Shown one piece after another: positions 53,703-60,000 of a DNA stretch of 60,000 bases. Source of the stretch: Branchiostoma floridae (lineage: Eukaryota; Chordata; Leptocardii; Amphioxiformes; Branchiostomatidae); contig NC_049985.1 of NCBI RefSeq assembly GCF_000003815.2, positions 4,212,267 through 4,272,266 on the forward strand, written 5' to 3'. The position numbers were made by a program, and so were the translations under genes. The stretch's first letter is position 1, and every line of letters begins with the position of its first letter. The notes under the pieces are model-generated. The model was not told the origin of the DNA. It made no database searches and saw only the letters and a list, made by a program, of their open reading frames with translations.

Positions 53703-56700
53703 AGTAATTGGTTGTTCGTTTGGACTCGTGACGCGCATGTCAGCTAGTAGAACCAGAGTCAGCTGCCGAAAGGCGTAATTAGATCTTTTGGGAGGCTAAT
53801 TTGGCGGGGACTTCGTTTCATTTCCCCTCACGAAACGACTTCGTGTTCTCTCGGCCGTCTGACTTCATAAGCGACCTCTGCCTGGGATAACTTCGAACCA
53901 AATAAACCTTACATAATGTAGGTCGTAGGCCACAGCTCGTACGTTTTAGGGATGTCGGCCGACTAAAAAGAAATTTTGTTCCCCTCTGGCAATAGCTAAC
54001 AGAACATGGAAATACCGAAAACAGGGGGAAATGTCGCGAAATTCTGTCTGTTTTATCGGAAAACGTCGCAAATGCCGTGACACCGTGAGTATAAAAGCCT
54101 TGAGTATAGCTGTTGTAATAGAGCGCTACCACCCTGTGTCACTTTCTGCACTTTCTGATACGGCAATAAATGATTCGTTGGCTAGCGCTGTCTTACGTAT
54201 ACCAGGTTTTGATGCTTCAAACATTTGTATAAAGTTTGAGTTGAAAAGTAAGGCAGCTTTTTTGCGCTCTCTAGATTTGGTCTCTGCAGAGGAGGTTATT
54301 CAAACATATTACTCGCCATATATAATTGTTGAACGATTTAGAGTTGGTTTGAAACTTTTTTTTGGAAACAGGTGAAATCATTGATGCGTGCGATGATGTC
54401 AACCTTATAATAAAATCAACATGGCCTAACCAATCAGGTTACATTCAGCTGCATTATACTTATATCATCAATTTCTATAGGGGTGGATTTGAGCTTTCAT
54501 GAAGAAACAAAGGTCTATTGATGAAAGCTCAAATCGGCCTGCAGGCCGCTTTTCATTGAGGTCATGAGGGAAGAGGCAAGGGTTAGGCAAAGTATTACAA
54601 TCTACATCGTTTAAAGTCCTAATGAGTCTTATAAGTTTATATACACAATTTTACATACATAGTACAAAATGCACAATAGTGAGAGCTGCTACATGATTCT
54701 AGTATACCAGCAAGCTTTCCATCGATTGGAAGTACGCCTCCCATATAGTTAGCTCTCAGCATAGAATTGAAATCACGACACAGTAGTGTCGAAAATACAT
54801 TGAACATGATTTTACTCACCAATATATGTGCGTTTGAGTATCTGTTGTATGCAATACAGCACAAGGCCGCAAGAGGGAGACAGGTGCCTGGTGTCCGTGA
54901 CTCAAGGGGTCTTGTGAAGGAGAACGCATTTTCTTCACAAAGTGGGAACGACTGCAGAAGGGTGACAGACACTCCAACAGTCCCATCGAATGAGCCATAA
55001 GTTGATCATGAGATCTCATTTTTTCACGATGCCTGTCGGCAAAATTCTATTAAAAATGGTACCGTTTTACTCTCTGTCAGGCCCTAGGAGCATCGGCGAT
55101 AAGTGACGTTCCTTCACTTCAGGTTAACGCCCTATTGGTCGGGGTCTCTTTGTAACACATCTCTGCACGCAAGTTACATGTAGTTTTGGTCTTTCCCGCT
55201 TTCTTTTTCGCTTGTCGTGTTGCTACTAGTGTGGCGCTGTTTTGGCATGTCTTTTCACAAGCATTCTAAAGACATGTCCTGTGTACTTAACTCTCCTCTC
55301 TGTGATGGTGGTACTAAACAAGGGGTTTTGTAGTGAGCCTTGTTGAGTTGGGAAGGAGACGTGACACGTTTATTCATATAGCGGTTGCACGCGACCTCAA
55401 CGGATTCTGCAATACATATGATGAGGGCGAAATTGACGCCCGCCCGAAGTTAACACCGCTGTACTAGCCTGCATTGATACCTGGGATTGAAGACAGACCT
55501 TTCGAGCTCGCCTCAGTCACGAACTCTTTAACTTTAAGTGCTATTTGGAATGCTATTTAGTCCTGCCACGGCCTGATTACCATTCTCAACTACCCTCGCT
55601 TATGGGGTGTTCACGGTTCTAAGCATAGCCTATTTTTTTAGGCCTACCCAGACGACCTCTCAAGTTGAGACCTACACTATAAAATTCCTTAGCGTCCGGT
55701 ACTAAACTGGACAGGCAGGCATGACTCTCAGCACCGTAGAGACACCGAGGATCCCCCGATGGTGGGATTGTCCAATATCGCCCAAATGCCACCCCCCCCC
55801 CCTCCACCGCCTTTTACGACTGTAAGGTTTCGAATGTGTTAAGACATGCAAGGCGTCATTTGTATGTGTGTAGATAAGTCTAAAAGGTCAACAGAAGTAT
55901 ATAAATGATATTACCTGTGCTCACGTGCGTCCTACTGTCCTACAGATGCCCAGATTATGTGCTGAAAGCTAACAACAAACGGGACAGTAGTCCACGGAAC
56001 TATTGCTTGTCATGGTTTGGTCACAATCGCAAGAGTCCAGCCATGGCGAACGTAGTCCGTCTAGAGCCGTGTCAGACATCGAAGGCCAGGGACACCGACT
56101 GTCGTGGTTAACATCACATTTTCCTGCACGTTGTAGTTCCGGGGCGTTTTTCTTTAGAAATTGTGTTCTAAAATCAATCGGGGGACACGCATGCATGAGT
56201 GCTTTATAATAGAGACCAAGTCAAACACAAGGGGTAGCGCAGGACCCAATTCAAATAGTAAAGAAAAAAAAGGAACCCTGTGTGGCCTTAATTGCAATTG
56301 TGACCAAGGCCAGCAGGTGAGTCCATACCCGGGGTACTTCACACAATACCAGCCATTGAAGACTAGCCCTCTTCAGGCATTATTCTTTATTTCACATTCA
56401 AATAGAAGGCGTGGGGGTATGTCCAAGGAACGGCCCACTTAGACTAGGGAGTTCCAGTATATAATACCGAATTCGAAGTTGTGTAAGTCTGTTATCCTCA
56501 AACAACAACTGGATAGCCTTTCATACATACGTACATCCGCCAATCACTGGAGAGAGTGGACAAATTTCGGCAATCAGAAGTCCTTGAAGTAAGAGCTGGA
56601 AGGTATTGTGTCTACAGCTATATTTGCTATACATATAGTGGCTAGTGTGTTAAATTCAAGTTAATGTGAGGATTGTTTAATTTTTCTTTTCTGTACACTA

Positions 56701-57105
56701 GGATAAGCCAGTGCCGAACACGCGTTAAGGGCGTAAGAGACATGAATATAATTCATATCTATGTCATTCTTATTGATAATGTGCAAGTGTTTGTTCTCAA
56801 AACTATTCACCCTATGAAACCAGTAATTCCAGAGTATTACGCTAGGAGGCACGACCACCTGTGCATTTTGGATTGCCGAGTGTTACGACCTGTCGTGAAC
56901 CCGTCTATCCACATACCTCTATAAAGTTTGACCACGTAGTAGCAGCGGCATTTGATGCGTTGTCTGATACAATTAAACATGATACCATGGACTGCATGGT
57001 GCCGTCTGTTTAGTCACGCACGGATACCCTTTTTGAGGCCTAGGCGGGTTGTCAAATTCAGGCACTGTCGTTGTGTATGTGTAAAAGTGTAAAGTGCAGC
57101 TAGCC
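53703..57105. other. Intergenic, UGT 5' flank, no gene seen
   Basis: The 114-codon frame at 54031-54375 has no recognisable domain. A 15-bp inverted repeat GATTTGAGCTTTCAT/ATGAAAGCTCAAATC lies at about 54486-54532. A C-run near 55790 could be an assembly weak point. No TATA box is obvious before the UGT start. Confidence 0.4.
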
Positions 57106-57957
57106 ATGATGTTTTTCACTCCGTTTATTTCAGTGACTGTAACGTCGCTGTTTCTCCTATCCTATCAGTTTGTTATTGGAGAGAAAGTCCTTTTAGTACC
57201 CGTACCATTTGCAGACAGCCACTGGCTAGCCCAATCCAATTTAGGACGTGCCTTGGTGAACAGAGGCCATGCTGTTACCGCTGTGATGTCAGAAGACAGT
57301 TTGGCGGAGCGACAATCTGCAGAGTTTCTGTTCGAGACCTTCGAGGACCGGGGCACACGCGCAAGGCTGAAGGCACTCGAAGACCGCCTGGTCTCCAATG
57401 CTGCAGAGATGTCTCTTGCGGGCGTGATACAAGCGGCGATCATGCTGTCGCAGGAGATGATGAAACACTGTGATTTCCTGTTGGGGGACAGCAACTTGCT
57501 ACAGCGGCTGAGAGACTCACGCTACGGTGCTGTGGTTACCGACCCGTTCTTCCCGTGCGGAGCCATCCTCGCCGCACATCTCCAGATCCCTCACGTCGCC
57601 CACCTCCGGACAAACGCCTACCGCATCGACCTCGCGGCCACGGGAGTCCCCCAACCCCCGGCCTACGTGCCGGACTTCCTGCTACCTTTCACCGACCAAA
57701 TGACGTTTCTACAAAGGACGCAGAATGCGGTCGTCTCCGCAATGATGTCTCTGTTGTCCCATTGGATCCTAAGCAGCAACTTCGACGGTTTAGCTCGTAA
57801 GTTTCTAGGCGAGGACGAGACCCTTCTAAGCGCCATGTCGCGCGCCGACTTGTGGCTGTATCAGACAGACAACGTCTTGGATTTTCCCACGCCCTCCATG
57901 CCCAACATGATCCAGGTCGGCGGGTTGAACGTCCGGGAGGTCGTCCCCCTTGCTGCA
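57106..57957 (+). CDS. UGT exon 1: signal peptide and acceptor-binding domain
   Basis: 284 codons, phase 0 at donor GTGAGT. Contains His39 and Asp146 and ends VGGLNVREVVPLAA. A single large first exon is common in UGT genes. Confidence 0.95.
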
Positions 57958-59685
57958 GTGAGTATAGTCTCTACGTACCAGACTCCATAATTGATGGCAA
58001 ATTAAGAAATAAAAGTTAAAGGAGATAAATATCAGAAGTTAATGTCAAAGTTGAATTAAGGAATACGGCAGCGAAAATCCATTATGCTTTTCATAATTAT
58101 TGATTGACATTATCTTCTATTGAGGTTAATACCATTATCAGTAGTTTGAACAGTACAATTCATTATTCCAGGACCTGGAAACGTTTGTCCAGAGCTCTGG
58201 AGAGGATGGCGTGGTGGTGGTCAGCTTTGGATCGATCGTCAAGACGATGCCCACAGACAGAGCAGAGGTGTGGGCAGCAGCCCTGGCGAGGCTCCGACAG
58301 AAGGTGGTGTGGCGGTACACGGGAGAGAAGCCGGCCGGGCTGGGCACCAACACCAAGCTGATGGGCTGGCTTCCTCAGAACGATCTGCTGGGTGCGTGGG
58401 CAAAACAATAAGCTCGCTCACCAGTCCTAGTGCGCATGTGTAGTGACATGGATTGTGGGTAATGTGTCAAAGGTTATGGCCCCTGAGACATAACCAAAAT
58501 ACTTCTGGACATTGTTATGCAAATCGAACGCGAGACAGTAGAAAAAGTAACGCTTACTACTCTTACCAAGCAGAGGTTAGGCTTCGGCTGTTTTAGATTT
58601 TTAGGCGTTTTCATCAGGCTGTCTATTTTGTACTCCTTTCTTGATGTCTCGCGGGCGCGAGTCAGGACCCAATGACATACTACCCAGAATCCCTGTCGCT
58701 GCCCATGCGTCCTCGGAATGGTGGTCGACATTATTTGCTTGTTTGTTTTATTAAGTTCGTATTTTTTCGTGAGCCTTATGTGTTTTCAATTGGTTTAGTG
58801 TGGGCTCTATTGTGCAGTCGTGTTGCTCCAACTCGTGGCATTTTGTTACAGGCCATCCCAAGACCAGAGCCTTCGTCACCCACGCGGGCTACAACGGCGT
58901 GAGCGAAGCCCTGCACCACGGCGTGCCGATGGTTTGCGTGCCGTTTTTCGGGGACCAGCCTTCTAACGCCGCCCGGGTGGTGGCCAGGGGACTAGGGGTG
59001 AAGGTGGAGTTCAGCACGGTCACTGCGGACGAGTTGTACCAGGCCATTCTACATGTTCTTACCAACAACAGGTGAGCTTCACATATATTGTCTTTCGGAC
59101 GAATGTTACACAAAATTCGTGACAGGTAGCGCGTAAAAAAATCACGCATATATATAGAATGATGAAGTGAATATTTCTGTCAAAAGTTTACCTATAGTGT
59201 AGTAGGTGTGAATTCTTAGAACTCTTTCGATCGATGTGTGTCTGAAACGCAAAATACAAAATTTACTCATCAAGTAATCCGGATAGATTTTGACCAACCT
59301 TATCCAGTTGATTGAGATACTTTCATTATGTGACTGCATGAATGTTCCCTGTGTCAAGTAAAATGCATTTATTACTGTTAACGTTTCTACCTTGTTTCAA
59401 AGCTACCAAGAGACGGCAGCCCGCCTGTCCCACCTGCACCGTGACCAGCCCCAGTCACCCATGGAGCGGGCCGTCTGGTGGATAGAACACGTCATCAAAC
59501 ATGGCGGACTACCCCATCTCCGCGCACGCGCCGTGGAGCTGCCGTGGTACCAGTACCACCTGCTGGACGTGGCCGCGTTCTTGCTGGCCGTCTGTGCAGC
59601 TGTGCTAGGTACCGTGTGGTACAGCTGTGCGTTCTTCTGTAGGAAGTGTTGCCGCAAAAGTTCTGACAAAGTCAAACGGCAATAG
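57106..59685 (+). CDS. UDP-glucuronosyltransferase (UGT)
   Basis: Exons 57106-57957, 58172-58391, 58852-59071 and 59403-59685 join in phase to 524 residues, a normal UGT length. It would transfer a sugar from a UDP-sugar to small lipophilic acceptors at the ER membrane, in detoxification or hormone clearance. An N-terminal hydrophobic signal (to about residue 24) is followed by FADSHWLAQ with the catalytic His39, and D146 in VVTDPFFPCGA is the His partner. The donor-sugar signature FVTHAGYNGVSEALHHGVPM and GDQPSNAARV lies in exon 3. A C-terminal TM (DVAAFLLAVCAAVLGTVWYS) precedes a basic tail ending KVKRQ, a K-x-K-x-x ER-retrieval form. The start is the first of two adjacent ATGs; the in-frame codon upstream is only GTG. 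Substrate and sugar are not predictable. Confidence 0.96.
58172..58391 (+). CDS. UGT exon 2
   Basis: DLETFVQSSGEDGVVVVSFG then ..TKLMGWLPQNDLL plus one base. VVVSFGS and WLPQNDLL are UGT family signatures. Acceptor TTCCAG, donor GTGCGT. Confidence 0.96.
58566..58630. mobile_element. Half copy of MITE family E in UGT intron 2
   Basis: CCAAGCAGAGGTTAGGCTTC.. and TTTTTAGGCGTTTTCATCAG match the left arm of 49486-49649; the right arm is missing. The neighbouring 58430-58495 matches the dispersed repeat at 28166. Confidence 0.8.
58852..59071 (+). CDS. UGT exon 3: UDP-sugar-binding signature
   Basis: GHPKTRAFVTHAGYNGVSEA, then LHHGVPMVCVPFFGDQPSNA, ending ..LTNN plus AG. Acceptor TTACAG, donor GTGAGC. 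Confidence 0.97.
59403..59685 (+). CDS. UGT exon 4: C-terminal end, TM and tail
   Basis: (S)YQETAARLSHLHRDQPQSP, then MERAVWWIEHVIKHGGLPHL and the TM segment. ERAVWWIEHVIKHGG is a typical family stretch. TAG at 59683-59685; no AATAAA in the remaining 315 bp. Confidence 0.96.
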
Positions 59686-60000
59686 GTGAATGTGATGTAG
59701 TTACAGATTCGCCATAGTAAAAACTATTTTAATCCGTCTGCATCGATGGGTTCCACCGTCTTGGGACATTTTGATGTTGACGCCTGCTCTTCAGCATCTT
59801 ATTGGTCAATCGACATGTACACTTATAACGATGCAGTACTATCATGAACTCACGTGTCGGCGCCTCTGTACTGCCGAGTTGCTAGATACTAAAGGCACAA
59901 TCATGAAATTCTGGCACAACGCTACAAAAACTCATATTAATTCTGTCTAATTGCTACGAAAAATTACTGTTAAAGCGGTCTTCAACATTCTCTTTCTCCG

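Noticed and set aside
54031-54375. Possible 114-residue gene between cyclase and UGT
   Set aside because: ATG and length are acceptable, but there is no recognisable domain, no splice partner and no codon pattern distinct from its surroundings. Kept only as an unproven frame.

Overview
The window reads as animal genomic DNA with split genes, long repeat-rich introns, many short inverted-repeat transposons and tRNA-derived SINE-like repeats. Gene content, intron style and the repeat families suggest an invertebrate deuterostome, most likely a lancelet (Branchiostoma). That assignment is inference; no search was run.

Three protein genes can be built exon by exon with matching splice phases. 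(1) 1501-6498, plus strand: the 3' part (TM5 to C-terminus, nine exons, 383 codons) of an SLC6 sodium/chloride-coupled amino-acid transporter, closest from memory to the proline/glycine transporter group. TM1-4 lie upstream of the window. (2) 48765-11975, minus strand: a complete soluble guanylate cyclase beta-type subunit (nine exons, 670 residues) with H-NOX heme domain, HNOBA/PAS, coiled coil and cyclase domain. Its 16.0-kb first intron and 14.6-kb third intron hold most of the repeats and one assembly gap. (3) 57106-59685, plus strand: a complete UDP-glucuronosyltransferase (four exons, 524 residues). The SLC6 and cyclase genes converge, with stop codons 5.5 kb apart. The cyclase and UGT genes diverge across 8.3 kb.

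The strongest unusual signal is a recurring 'exon echo'. Small exon pieces, usually an exon edge with its splice site, have been copied tandemly into the adjoining intron: the SLC6 last exon (four extra acceptor edges in a row), the SLC6 TM6 exon (about four extra donor edges), the cyclase last exon (five extra acceptor edges in an AATC-repeat intron), and single diverged echoes of cyclase exons 2, 3 and 4. In the SLC6 series, three of the four extra copies differ from the real exon only by synonymous changes over 16 codons, and all are in phase, so they could act as alternative terminal exons.

Other notable items are two abutting, perfect, almost spacerless palindromes in a cyclase intron, two satellite-like arrays (141-bp and 115-bp units) in cyclase intron 3, a hAT-type non-autonomous element with a visible 8-bp target duplication, a 974-bp element with G/C-tract termini, two copies of a 1.3-kb repeat rich in TAATTATGCAAAT boxes, and several hairpin MITE families present in more than one copy. 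Apart from the three genes, no ORF looked like a real gene.
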